Positions 22,401-30,000 of a stretch of 64,000 nt of DNA are shown in pieces. The first letter of the stretch is position 1, and every line of letters starts with the position of its first letter. Location of the stretch: assembly GCA_007833815.1 (NCBI GenBank), contig CP033464.1, positions 3,652,001 to 3,716,000 on the forward strand. The letters are read 5' to 3'. Below the pieces are notes generated by a model. The model made no database searches. It saw only the letters and a list, made by a program, of their open reading frames with translations, and had not been told where the DNA came from. This DNA is from Brevibacillus laterosporus (GTDB lineage: Bacteria; Bacillota; Bacilli; Brevibacillales; Brevibacillaceae). A program made the position numbers and the translations under genes.

Positions 22401-23912
22401 CAGTTGATTGGAGGTTTCGTTTAACTCCTGATAGGTTATTTGTTCTTCTAGGCATACTGCTGCCAATTGGTGTGGTGTTTTAGCCACCTGCTCTTCAAAT
22501 AACTCATAGATCGTCTTAGAGTGTGGGTATTCAGATGTCGTGTTATTATAGGCCACTACTAATTGTTGTTTTTCTTGCTCGGTCAGTATCGTAATATCTT
22601 TTAGTAATACATCAGGATTTTCGATCACCTGAACAACAATATTTTTGATATGGCCCTGCATTCTAGTAATAAAGGCTGAATCATAAACAGCAGAATTATA
22701 GCTTAGCTTAATCATCATTTCATTCCACGGTGCTACTGCAACAACTACATTCAAATCATACGTTGTCTGCTCTTCTCCATTGTCTATGCGTATACTAAAC
22801 CCTAAAGATTCCTCTAAAGCCTCCATGTTATTGTCTGGATAATTTTCAAACGTAACAAGGTGATCAATGAGTTCTTGTTTAACCAATGACTGGCTTTGAA
22901 TTTCATATAAAGGGGCATAGTCATACTTTGTAGATTGGATTGAATTTTCCCGTGCACTTTTTATTACTTCATGAAAAGAGAGCACACCATTGCTATGTAA
23001 ACGAGTCGGAATGGTATTGATGAACAGCCCTACCATATTTTCAATGCCTTGTATTTCTGGAGGTCTACCTGAGACAACCGAGCCAAATACAACATCATCC
23101 GTATTTTTATATTTGCTAACCAAAACGCCCCAAATGGCATGGAATACATTGCTTAAAGTAGCCTGATTACGATTCGCGATCTGCATGAGGTTTTTTGTTA
23201 TGCCCTGATCTAATGTAAAAAGGGTTTCCTCAAGTTCGTAGTTTTCCTTCCCAGCTTGAATCTTGTTTTTAGGGAATTCAGTATGCAATTCATAGCCTTC
23301 TAAATAATTGTTCCAATACTTCAATGCTTCTTCTTTATTTTGTTTTTCCAGCCATTTGATATATTCACTATACGGTTTGGTTGCTTCGCGAGGAATGGAT
23401 TCATTTGCTCTTAAGACCGCGTAATAGCCAAGAAGTTTATGAATAAGAATTCCTAATCCCCAGCCATCAATGATGATGTGATGCAGAGCCCAAACAAATT
23501 GATACGATTTATCACCTGTTTGAAAAATAGCTGCTTTCATTAATACATCTTTAGCCAAATCAAATCCTTGTTCTTTACCGCTGTTTTTGTACGTTTCAAT
23601 ATATTCTTTTTGCTCATCATCCGCAAAACGCGTGATATTCTCAAAATATACATTCATTCTTCTTTCTTTAAACACAACCTGTCTCGCACGTTGTAAGTTT
23701 TGATAAACAAATGCTGTACGGAGAACTTCATAGTTTTCGATCAGTTTATTCATACTTTGCTCAAACAATTGAAGATCAAAATCGCCATGAATGGTAGCAG
23801 ACATTTGGAGATAGTAAGCACTTGTATTGTCATCCTTGATAGAATGGAACAGCATTCCTTCTTGCAATGGGGTTAATGGGTAAACTTTTGCAATATTATC
23901 TTGTTTTTTCAT
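4446..23912 (-). CDS. Six-module NRPS with terminal thioesterase, TycC-like (Asn-Asp-X-Val-Orn-Leu)
   Basis: 6488 aa: six C-A-T modules and a cyclising TE, adding residues 5-10 of the decapeptide. Phosphopantetheine serines (GGHS) fall near residues 1002, 2041, 3081, 4116, 5159 and 6194. Adenylation pocket codes in GrsA order (235-331): module 1 DLTKIGEVG (Asn), 2 DLTKVGHIG (Asp), 3 DGAHSGEVI (close to Leu DGAYTGEVV, uncertain), 4 DAFWIGGTF (Val), 5 DVGEIGSID (Orn), 6 DGAYTGEVV (Leu). The first C domain has LTPLQEGMLFH and HHIIIDG, the type that accepts a D-residue from an upstream E domain. No E domain is present, so these six residues stay L. The TE (about 6250-6488) has GYSSGG (Ser near 6318), LFDS and GEH for the catalytic triad. 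Start ATG follows GAGGTG. Codes were read by eye against GrsA. Confidence 0.97.
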   Translation of the reverse strand: MKKQDNIAKVYPLTPLQEGMLFHSIKDDNTSAYYLQMSATIHGDFDLQLFEQSMNKLIENYEVLRTAFVYQNLQRARQVVFKERRMNVYFENITRFADDEQKEYIETYKNSGKEQGFDLAKDVLMKAAIFQTGDKSYQFVWALHHIIIDGWGLGILIHKLLGYYAVLRANESIPREATKPYSEYIKWLEKQNKEEALKYWNNYLEGYELHTEFPKNKIQAGKENYELEETLFTLDQGITKNLMQIANRNQATLSNVFHAIWGVLVSKYKNTDDVVFGSVVSGRPPEIQGIENMVGLFINTIPTRLHSNGVLSFHEVIKSARENSIQSTKYDYAPLYEIQSQSLVKQELIDHLVTFENYPDNNMEALEESLGFSIRIDNGEEQTTYDLNVVVAVAPWNEMMIKLSYNSAVYDSAFITRMQGHIKNIVVQVIENPDVLLKDITILTEQEKQQLVVAYNNTTSEYPHSKTIYELFEEQVAKTPHQLAAVCLEEQITYQELNETSNQLAHLLREKGVTVDSVVSIMVEHSLELVVGILAILKSGATYLPIDPDYPEDRIQYLLEDSQTTILLTQQKLSHKLDFNGEILYLDNQELYQGNSANLECVNKTSDLAYIIYTSGSTGNPKGAMITHQGLVNYIWWAKKVYVQNETVHFPLYSSISFDLTVTSIFTPLVSGNTIHIYRGEDKVQVIQDILKENKVGIIKLTPTHLRLMEEFDGSTSNIRRFIVGGENLHTQLANKIYSNFGGNVQIMNEYGPTETVVGCMIYVFDPNNTAQNSVPIGVPADNVKIYLLDDALHPVPIGSIGEMYIAGDGIARGYLNRPDLTADKFMESPFIPGERMYRTGDLAKWLPDGNMEYVGRTDHQVKIRGHRIEMGEIEAKLVQHQMIKEAVVIVEKDESSQNVLYAYLVSNVELPISELREHVGSTLPSYMIPSYFIRLEEIPLTSNGKVERKKLPKPDGVIRTGVEYVAPRNLIEDQMVTIWKSVLGVDEIGVLDNFFELGGHSLKAMTVISQVSKAFNVDLPLKVLFDTPTIAAISHFIANTENGMYSAIQPVVTQEYYPVSSAQKRMYILHQLNEDSVSYNMPGALIIEGNLDTQRFEYAMKSIVNRHEALRTSFHSVNGEPSQKVHLDVNLQMIRMDSTEDQIEQIVKDFIKPFDLSAAPLLRVGLVTLEEQKHLFIMDIHHIISDGVSISVFVEEFMKLYHGETLPELRIQYKDFAVWQNELFQSEIFEKQENYWVGTLKGEIPVLQLPTDSRRPSVQSFEGDGVDFVIPKQMASGLYDVTAKSGATLYMVLLSAYSVLLSKYAGQEEIIVGSPIAGRRHADVERIMGTFINTLAMRTYPEASKTVSELIAEVKQMTLGAYEHQDYPFEALVDKLDLPRDFSRNPLFDTMLVLQNMDQTTFELDQLTITPYAFVHSISKVEITLFATEENGEIHCKLQYSTALFKRETIQQVANHFQMILRAFVENVEQKLVEIPLLTKEDQVKIMDKTSGVIADFPRDLTLYNLFESCVKKYPLQDAVVFGKEKLTYQELHEKANHVAALLQEKGVSSNKIVGIMTPPSLEMIVGIMGIWGAGGAYLPIDPDAPEERISYMLENSDVDVILTLSDLSNTLPTTVSTISLNKVMTKHDLRLPKVTEVSSEDLAYVIYTSGTTGVPKGVQIAHRNVINYVSAFSRQAHLTPEDRTVLVSSYAFDLGYTGIFSALLSGGQLHLLTKDEYIHTEHLMSYMRENQITYVKMTPSLFSVIVQSESFMMTNDCDSLRLIVMGGEPIRVADVTRYLEKYSSAQIMNHYGPTETTIGCVTHLLDTKNITEFVERPFIGKPIANTQVYVLDGRNQIVPSGIVGELCISGEGVSKGYLKQTSLTEEKFVPNPFISGASMYRTGDLARYLSDGNVEFLGRADHQVKMAGYRIELGEIEKQLLQHEFIKEAVVIAQQADNSHSLYAYIVSEQEITVSDLRAHVGNALPIYMIPSYFVRMDKIPLTPNGKVDRSALPKPDGSIVTGVEYVAPRNHIEMQVSEIWNEVLSVNKIGMEDNFFELGGHSLKAMNMISKINKVFQVDVPFRMIFENPTIAKLATYIANADKGDYSDIQPVQPQEYYPVSSAQKRMYILRQLAGADLGYNMPGVMYIDGSLDVQRLEFAMKTLVQRHESLRTSFHSMNGEIVQRIHENIDLPISYSTSTEDQVDTLVTQFIQPFDLSLAPLLRVGIVKLTEERHLFLLDMHHIIADGVSLGIFIKEFVQLYQGKDMTELRLQYKDFATWQNKWFESGVLKKQEAYWLHTFEGEIPLLNLSTDFPRPLTKSFDGDRFIFHTGTDLMEELYQIANDTGTTLYMVLLAAYNIFLSKYSGQEDIIVGTPIAGRSHADVEQIMGMFVNTLALRNYPVGTKSFKEFVEDVKQNTLQAYENQDHPFEVLVEKLDIHRELSRNPLFDTIFILQNTDKKIFEIENLTFSPYITEVKQAKFDLTLEATEENAEIVFCLEYCSKLFKQETIEKMATHFLQIVRAVTKNPEIALSEINMLTAEERQQVLVDFNDFHVHYPMDSTVQSLFEEQVEKTPDHIALHYAGQTLTYRQLNERANQLAVVLRNKGVQPDQIVGIMTERSVEMIVGIFGVLKSGAAYLPIDPAYPQDRIEYLLEDSGATILLTQSHLIKQIATEIKWMDLHDEQNYVGDGTNLSRVNQATDLAYVIYTSGTTGKPKGVMIEHRSIANCLQWRKVEYGFNPNDKVLLIFSFAFDGFVASLFTAMMGGATSILPREEEAKDPFALKKLIVSKTITHYHGVPSLFQAILDCTTSEDLHQLRCVSLGGEKLPPQIVQKAKQKNHSIEINNEYGPTENSVIATIQRSIEVGQNITIGRPLANVAVYILDSNHLLQPIGVIGELCIGGSGLARGYLNRPDLTKEKFVPNPFVPGERMYKTGDFAKWLPDGTIEYIGRMDEQVKIRGYRIEIGEIENATLTFDKMNEAIVVVHQDTNGQQFLTAYFTAEEEILLPELRAHLAKELPEYMVPTYFVQLEAFPTTPNGKVDKGALPKPEGDPVSGTVYVAPHNETEEKLVEIWENVLGLNKIGVNDSFFDLGGHSLRAMTVMSHVHKECGVELPLKLIFEKPTIAQLATFINQAEKSNYAAIQPILPKEYYPVSSAQKRMYILRQFEGAGTIYNMPSALYMDGKLDHQRFEAALQHLVNRHEALRTSFHSVTGEPVQRVHQVVELEIFYKEASKEQVDQVVDEFIQTFDLEVAPLLRVGLIKIEEEKHLFLMDMHHIISDGVSAGIVFEEFAQLYRGESLPDLRIQYKDFAVWQNELFESDIFKKQEAYWINTFAGEIPVLNLPTDHSRPTMQSFDGDQVVFHTGRQVMEDLYKLANETSTTLYMVLLAAFNVLLSKYSGQEEIVVGSPIAGRSHPDVEKVMGMFVNTLALKNNPNGMKTFKAFLTEVQQNTLEAYENQDYPFEVLVEKLEIQRDLGRNPLFDIMFILQNMEKKSFALEEVQVTPHVAQRGYSKFDLTLEANEEKSGLQFSFVYSTRLFKKESMERMASHFLQIIHAVTKQPEVALSEISLLSEEEKQQIIVEFNDTKTDYPRMIAIHQWFEEQVEKTPDYIAVISEGNTLTYQELNNRANQVASALRQRGVESNQVVGLLADRSHEMIVAIMGILKAGGAYLGIDPEYPSERISYMLEDCEVKIVLSLRHLAPLVQEEVDLILLDDESLYQGDATNLPSINHPNDLAYIMYTSGSTGKPKGVMVEHRNVVRLVKNTNYVQVKPEDRMIQTGAIGFDAMTFEIFGSLLHGARLYLVNKDILLDTELLGGFLQTNQITTMWLTSPLFNQLSQDNEEMFAGLTDLIVGGDVLSPKHINKVKQKNPSLVIWNGYGPTENTTFSTCFRIDEEFSDNIPIGKPISNSTAYVLDPFNQLQPIGVPGELCVGGEGVARGYINKPELTAEKFVSNPFVLGEQLYRTGDLVRWLPNGTIEYLGRIDQQVKIRGFRIEIGEIESVLARQDKVKESVITVVEDKSGQKALCAYYVSEDNILLSKLREQLAEELPSYMVPTFFVQLEKMPLTPNGKVDRRTLPKPDGELTSGTEYVAPSNQIEEQLVEIWQNVLGVFKIGVLDNFFELGGHSLKAMTVISSVHKVFHVELPLKVLFETPTILSLAAYIAGLEKGKYVAIQQATQTDFYPVSSAQKRMYILHQFEGTGISYNVPGVMFIEGSLDYKRFDYAMRSLVNRHEALRTSFHTINGEPVQKIHDTVDFSVTYQESSEDQVEQIVEEFIQPFDLEIAPLFRISLVTLSEKRHLFLMDMHHIISDGVSMQIIIKEFAQLYNEQNLPELDIQYKDYAVWQNELFQSEAIQRQEDFWVHTFAGELPILNLQTDFPRPSVQSFEGDHIIFGSGKQLMADLQRLSNETGATLYMLLLAAYNVLLSKYTGQEEIIIGTPIAGRSHADVENIVGMFVNTLALKNAPLGELTFREFVAEVKHNALGAFQNQDYPFENLVEKLQIRRDLSRNPLFDTMFSLGNTDSTGFEIDGLIYIPYEMKGQIAKFDISLDAFEKHDEIQFQFSYCTKLFTKQTIERWVIHYSQILQSIVTQPDMKLSEISVLSESETNQILFDFNETTVSYPMNKMFHQLFEEQVEKTPNDIAVIYANEQLTYQELNAKANQLARTLRQKGVQPERTVGIIVDRSLHMVVSMLAVLKAGGAYVPIDMDYPQDRKEFMLEDSNAMLLLTLQKLAGQLVFANEVLYLDQEECYQEDASNLQNISEKHHMAYIIYTSGTTGKPKGVVIEHQSYINIAFAWKEEYHLEAFPVRLLQMASFSFDVSAGDFARALLHGGQLVICPNEVKLDPASLYDMLSRYQITIFESTPALIVPLMEYIYEQNLDISQVKLLIIGADSCSMEDFKTLLARFGNSVRIINSYGVTEACIDSSYYELPLELLHAVGTAPIGKPLPNTTMYIMDQHVGLLPIGVVGELCIGGAGVAREYLNRPDLTAEKFIDSPFVPGEKLYRSGDLAKWLPDGNIEFLGRTDHQVKIRGVRIELGEIESQMRKLDGLREVIVIAKEDQAKEKFLCAYMVTDKEVSIAEIRAHLAAELPIAMIPTTFILLEAMPLTANGKIDKRSLPEPDDTLLAKTDYVAPSTQLETQLATVWQQVLGVDRVGRNDDFFALGGHSLRAMMVISQMHKEYQIDIPLRVLFEKPTIEEIAQYLEKDSAKQVISIQPAVEQDYYPVSAAQRRMFILNQFDGVDISYNMPSIMVLEGKLDQLQLEAAFKDLITRHESLRTSFELVNGVPVQKIHTEVDFDIHLQVAVEEELEEIIDEFIQPFQLDMAPLLRVKLVQTRLDRHLLLMDTHHIISDGVSSGILISELVELYQGNILSELPIQYKDFSVWQHEQYQTEMYKKQEDHWVQTFADEVPVLNLPTDFPRPNAQSFEGDLFTIGTGKELMQGLYGIATETGTTLYMVLLAAYNVLLSKYSGQEDLIVGTPVTGRSHVDLESTVGMFVNTLAMRNKPVRTKSFKEFLLEVKQNALQAYENQDYPFEELVEKLELQRDVSRNPMFDTMFTLQNRGEESIELDGLRFAAYEAENKSKHSKFDVTFIATEERDEIMIGVEYCTKLYRPETIECLTTYFLQIMKAIVENPEVKLAAIEMLTDKEKQQILQEFTNTARNYQQDTTIQQLFEEQVRKTPDQVALVWNKNTMTYLELNERANQLAYTLRDKGIVPNQLVAIMADRSLEMIVGIMGIMKAGAAYVPIDPAYPMERIQYVLEDSGAILLLTQSHLFKGSSAQMNWIDLDDDQNYIGDGTNPTVVNQSTDLAYVIYTSGTTGKPKGVMIEHRSIINCLQWRRDEYAFNPNDKALQIFSFAFDGFVASLFAPMLGGAVSILPREEEAKDPFALRKLIASENITHYYGVPSLFNAIIDSATAEDMHQLRCVTLGGEKLSPKIVQKIKQKNSTIEINNEYGPTENSVVTTIQRAIEVGQDITIGRPLANVAVYIVNTEHHLQPIGVVGELCIAGRGLARGYLNQSELTEEKFVANPFIPGERMYKTGDLAKWTTDGTIEYIGRVDEQVKVRGFRIEIGEIESTILNYPSVKEVVVTAQEDQHAQQYLCAYFVAEEELELTDLRKYVAKELPGYMVPTYFVQLLELPITANGKVDKRALPEPQRVGIATKEYVAPRNMTEGQLVAIWQEVLEVEPIGITDHFFEIGGHSLKAMHLISKVYEYMQEELPLHLVFQHPTIEKMAEFILHKQYEQHAGHPILLNKETIRPVFSFTPIGAHSTFYQKLAEEIHDISLYSFDFIEEDNRIEQYANAIVQIDAEGPYTLVGYSSGGNLAFEVAKELESQGHQVSNIILFDSYWKDKAIEQTAAEARKDIETFFTELGVHNEIFNMTREDLDLFLTNDFVKQSFIQNMLSYLMFNNQLVNVGTTEATIHLIQSECEEGNVDAYDAAKWNEEEWAKASDRFITYSGYGEHSKMLGGEQVTRNASVLQEILQEIFVLK

Positions 23913-23954
23913 TTTTGCACCTCAGCTACGTGATATGAAAAGAGAAAAATAGCT

Positions 23955-23999
23955 GTTCCTCCAACGAAATCACATCGTGCCAACTTCTATTGGAGGAAC
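23955..23999 (-). other. Perfect 10-bp hairpin between the two large NRPS genes
   Basis: GTTCCTCCAA (23955-23964) pairs exactly with TTGGAGGAAC (23990-23999) across a 25-nt loop, within the 107-bp gap between the three-module and six-module genes. On the minus strand it is followed by CTATTTTTCTC, a weak U tract. It could be a leaky terminator or a processing or stability element. It resembles in position and design the hairpin at 4392-4434, although the sequences differ. Confidence 0.7.
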
Positions 24000-24019
24000 C
24001 ATTTGTATAATCCGTTTAT

Positions 24020-27000
24020 TTAGATTAACTCAAGTATGTTCTCTAAATCTTCGAATGAAAGATCATCATCTCCCAAATCGCTTGGGGTGAGTTCTCCTAC
24101 TTCTTTGGACATGCAATGATCAATAATGAGCAACAAGTGTTTCTTATACATTTCCGCTAGTGCTGCAATCGTTTCTTCCTTGTATTGAAGGCTATTATAG
24201 CCAATACTGATTTGCAGTTTTCCACTTTCTACAACGGATGAAATATCTAACAAAAATGGTCTTTCAGACTCTGGACTAAACAGGTTACCTGTCTCGTTTT
24301 GGGAAAGCGAAAATACTCCAGTTTTTACATCAGAATCAAATTGTCCTAAATAGTTAAAGCTTACTTCCGGTTGTAGCCCAAAGGATAGGGATGGACGGAG
24401 CTCTTTTATCGTTACGTAACGTAGGATGTCATAACCGATCCCTTTGTTTGGTATATGTCGCAAGTTCTCTTTGACCAGCTTGATCTGAAGCGAAATATCT
24501 TCTGACTTTTCCAGATCTAGTACAACAGGATATTGCGAGGTGAACCATCCTACCGTTCTAGAAATATTCATATCATTCAAAATGTCCTCTCGTCCGTGTC
24601 CCTCTAGGTTGATGATCATTTGATTGGTTTTGGCCCAGTCTTTAAACGTTAGACCTACCGCCGTTAACAAAATATCATTTACCTCAGTGTGATACGAATG
24701 ATTCACATTTCGTAACAGATTCTCTGTTTGTTCCATTGTAAGTTCAGTCTTTAGGATGCGAGTGTTCTTTTGTTTATTTTCTGCTACTTCAAAATCTCTT
24801 GGTAGCATCGTAACCTTTGCTGTTTTCTCTAGCTTCTCCCAATACTCAACTTCTTTGATAATCAGCTCACTATTCGCATACTTTTGCATTTGAATAGACC
24901 AGTCTTTAAACGAATCTGTTTTATCTGGAAATGTAATCTCTTGCTTTTGAAGTGCCTGAGAATAAGCGGTGGCAAAGTCCTCAAACAAAATTCTCCATGA
25001 AACACCGTCAATTACTAAATGATGAATAGCGATTAACATTTGATCTCCCTCTTTTGTTTGAAAAATCGCTACTTTCATCAATGGCCCTTCTGTAAGGTCG
25101 ATGCTACTCTGGATTTCATTTGTTAATTCAAGAATTTTTTCATTTACATTTTCTTCTTCTCTTACATCAAACTTGTGAAGCTGGAATTTTTCGTTTTCGA
25201 TTCCACGATTCCACTGTATGATTCTGTCATTCTCACGTTTGTATACCATTCGCAATGCATCATGATGCTCCACGATTTTTTGGAATACGAGAGCTACTGC
25301 ATCTTCATCAAAGCCGTTTTCCCCATGTAGCATAACTGCTTGATTCCATTGATGCATATCAGTAAATTGACTTGTGAAAAACCAGCTTTGGATAGGTGTT
25401 AGCTCTATTTCACCTTCTACTACACCTTGGTTACTTTTTCTATGGTTAGGTGTCACGAAAGGAATGACCTGCTCAATAGCTGGATTTTGGAATAAATCTT
25501 TCATTTCTAATTTCCAACCAGCAGTAGTAAGACGTGTCAAAACTTGAATGGCTTTAATTGAATCTCCACCTAATTCAAAGAAGTTATCTTTTATGCCGAT
25601 CTTTTCTAAGCCTAAGACTTCTTGCCAAATCTCTGTTACCAATTGTTCTAAATCGTTTCGAGGAGCGTCATAGGCTTTTCCCGTATCATGATTTTTATCT
25701 GGCTCTGGCAATGCTTTCCTATCGATCTTATCGTTTGGTGTTAATGGCATTTTATCTAGTTGCACAAAATAGGCTGGGATCATATAGTTTGGTAATTCAT
25801 CAGCTATATACCCTCTTACCTCTGCGACAGACACAGCTTCATCTGAAACAAAGTAAGCACATAAATAAGATTGTCCTTGATGATCTTCACGTGCTAGGAC
25901 GGCAGCCTCTTTAATCAGGTGATGTTCTAACAGAAGACTCTCGATTTCACCTAGCTCTACTCGATGACCACGTATCTTCACTTGATGGTCAATTCGGCCA
26001 AGATACTCAATGTTTCCATCGGGAAGCCATCGTGCTAAGTCTCCAGTTTTATACATTTTTTCACCAGGTACAAATGGGTTATCAACAAATTTTTCAGCGG
26101 TTAGTTCCGGTCGATTCCAATACCCTCTGGCTAACCCTACGCCTCCTACACACATTTCGCCTACTTCGCCAATGCCTTGTAGCTGGTGACGCTGATCTAC
26201 GATATAAACTTGCGCATTTTGAATGGGAACACCAATAGGAACAGACTGCCCTGCATTCTCTTCTGCATGTGCCTTCCAGCAGGTAGCACAAATGGAGGTT
26301 TCGGTCGGACCATATCCATTGATATAGGTCACTTTGTCTTTCCATTTATTTACCAAACCAAACGATGTAGCTGAGCCCGCAGTGATAAGAGTACGTAACG
26401 TTGAAAGACGTTCTGGCTCCAAATGAATGACATACGTTGGTGGTAAGGTAAGAACAGTAATTCCTTGTTGATTAACATAATTCTCGAACTTCACAAAATC
26501 GTTGATGGTGTCTCTGGAAATAATATCTAGTCTTGCCCCTGTTGATAAAGCCATGAACATTTCCCAGACGGAGGCATCGAACGAATTGCTAGCAAATTGG
26601 CCGATACGATCCTGTTCACTCACGCCAAGGCTATTTTCAAAGAAGGTCTTTAGATTAGCTATTCCGGTATGCTCTAGCATAACTCCTTTTGGTTTACCAG
26701 TCGTACCAGACGTATAGATCACATACGCTAAATCGGTTGGTTGAGTAATTGAGTCAAGATTCGTGGTAGCTATGGTAGCTGGAAGCTGACTTGACACGTT
26801 GATGAATTCTGCATCCGAACTTGCCTTATTCATCACATGAGACTGGGCAAGCACCCATTTTGTCTGGCTATCTTCTATCATGTAGCGAATACGATCTTCT
26901 GGATATTCAGGGTCGATCGGTAAAAAGGCTGCGCCTGATTTTAAAATAGCTAACGTACCTATCACCATGTCTAGCGATCGTTCCACCATAATGCCTACTA

Positions 27001-30000
27001 GTTGATTAGATTGTACGCCCTTTTCACGTAGTAACCTCGCAAGCTGATTCGCTTTTTCATTTAATTCCTGATAGGTCAATTGGGTCTGTTCGAACACAAC
27101 AGCTATTTCATGCGGATGTTTTTCTACTTGTGCTTCAAACAATTGCTGGATGGTTTGATCTGATGAAAAATCAGCTGAATGATTATTAAATTCCACTAAC
27201 AGAAGTTGTTTCTCCGCCTCTGTTAGCATGTCGATTTCAGATAAAGGAACTTCCATATTAGCAATGATTGTTCGTACGACTTGTAGAAAGTGACCTGCTA
27301 TTCGTTCGATGGTTTTTCGAGTAAACAGCTTCGTGCCATATTCAATACGGAATAGGATTTCTTCAGGCCCTTCCGTCATATGAAAAGCCATATCAAATTT
27401 GGATACTGCTACGCTGTCTCCTTGTTCGTATGGACGCATCACAAGCTGATCAAAGGTTCTTGTTTCCACATCACTGTTTTGCAGAATAAACATGGTGTCA
27501 AAAAGCGGATTTCTGCTCGGGTCTCTTTCCAGTTGCAGTTTCTCTACAAGCTCTTCAAATGGGTAATCTTGATTTTCATAGGCTTGTAGCGCATTCTGTT
27601 TTACTTCCTTTAGGAATTCTTTGAACGTTTTATTACCGGCTGGTTTGTTTCTCATCGCTAGTGTATTAACAAACATTCCGACGACATTCTCTAAATCTGC
27701 ATGTGACCTTCCCGTAATAGGAGCGCCAACAATAATATCTTCTTGATCAGAATACTTGGAAAGTAGTACATTGTAAGCCGCTAACAAAACCATATAGCGC
27801 GTTGTGCCCGCTTCAGCTGCCACCTTATGCAAACCATCAAAGATCTCTTTTCCCATTCCCATCATAAATTGATCACCGTCAAAGCTTTGAATAGATGGTC
27901 TAGGATAATCTGTTGGCAGGTTCACTATAGGAATCTCACCTACGAACGTACTCAACCAATAATCTTCTTGTTCTTTTATGGCATCTGTTTGGAAATATTC
28001 ATTTTGCCATACAGAGAAGTCTTTATACTGAATAGGTAGATGAGGTAGTTCTCTGCCCTCATAAATGTCTGCTACTTCTTTGAGAATAATCCCGATAGAT
28101 GTGCCATCTGAAGCAATATGATGAACATCAAACAGGAAGATATGCCGTTCCTCTCCCACTTTCACTAGACCGCCTCTGCAAAGTGGGGAGACAGTAAGAT
28201 CAAATGGCTTCACAAATGAATGGAAAATTTCACTTATTTCATGTTCTGAGGCTATCATATACCCCATATCAAGCTCTACATGTTCTTGAATGCTTTGAAC
28301 GATTTGTTCTTTTATCACGAGATAACTTGTTCTCAAGCTCTCATGTCGATTAATCACCTTTTGCAACGCATGTTTGAAACGATCTTTATTTAATGTCCCT
28401 TCAATTACCATCATTCCAGGCATATTGTAACTGATACCTAAACCCTCTAGTTGGTGAAGAATGTACATCCGTTTCTGAGCAGACGAAATAGGATAGTATT
28501 CTTGTTGTGGTACTGATGGAATGGAAGTAAATAATTTCTTCTCAGATTGAGACACATATTCTGATAGGGACGCAATTATCTGGGCTTCAAACAACACTTT
28601 TAAAGGTAGCTCAATTTGAAGCTTTTTATGCATCTGGGTGATCACTGACATAGCTTTTAGTGAATCACCACCCAATTCAAAAAAGTTATCCTTGATCCCG
28701 ATCTTTTTTATCCCTAAAACTTCTTGCCAAATTTCTGTTAGCGATTGTTCCAATTCATTTCGTGGTGCGTCATATGCTTTTCCTGAATCCTGATTTTTAT
28801 CTGGCTCTGGTAATGCTTTACGATCAATCTTATCATTTGGTGTTAATGGCATTTTATCTAGTTGTACAAAGTAGGAAGGGATCATATAGTTTGGCAGTTC
28901 ATCTGCTACATATCCTCGTATCTCTGCCATAGCCACGTTTTCATCTGAAACAATGTAGGCGCATAAATAAGATTGTCCTTGGTGATCCTCACGTGCTAGA
29001 ACAGCAGCCTCTTTTATCTGGTGATGTTGTAACAAAAGACTCTCGATTTCACCTAGCTCTACTCGATGGCCACGTATCTTCACTTGGTGGTCGATTCTGC
29101 CAAGATACTCAATGTTTCCATCGGGAAGCCATCGTGCTAAGTCTCCTGTTTTATACATTTTTTCGCCAGGTACAAACGGGTTATCAACAAATTTCTCAGC
29201 GGTGAGTTCGGGTCGATTCCAATAGCCTCTAGCTAGCCCTACACCACCTACACACATTTCGCCTACTTCCCCAATCGCCTGTAGCTGGTGACGTTGATCT
29301 ACGATATAAACTTGCGCATTTTGAACGGGAACACCAATAGGAACAGACTGCCCTGCATTCTCTTCTGCATGTGCCTTCCAGTAGGTAGCACAAATGGAGG
29401 TTTCGGTCGGACCATATCCATTGATATAGGTCACTTTGTCTTTCCATTTATTTACCAAACCAAATGACGTAGCCGACCCTGCCGTGATAAGAGTGCGTAG
29501 GCATGGAATACGTTCTGGTTCCAGATGAATGACATACGTTGGAGGCAAGGTAAGTACGGTAATGCCTTGCTGACTAACATAATTCTCGAATTTCATAAAA
29601 TCTGTAATTGTCTCTTTCGAAATGATCGTTAGTCTGGCACCTGTTGATAGAGCCATGAACATTTCCCATACAGAAGCATCAAACGAATTGCTAGCAAATT
29701 GTCCAATATGATCCTGTTCACTTACGCCAAGACCATTTTCAAAGAACGTCTTTAAATTAGCTATTCCGGTGTGCTCTAGCATAACGCCTTTAGGTTTACC
29801 GGTCGTACCCGACGTATAAATCACATACGCTAAATCAGTAGGTTGACTGATAGGAAGTAGATTAGTACGCGCCATGCCATCTATAACCTGATCGCCCACA
29901 TTAATAAACTCAGTATTGCACGCTACCTTATTCATTACATGCGGCTGCGCAAGCACCCATTTTGCCTGACTATCTTCTATCATGTACCGAATACGATCTT

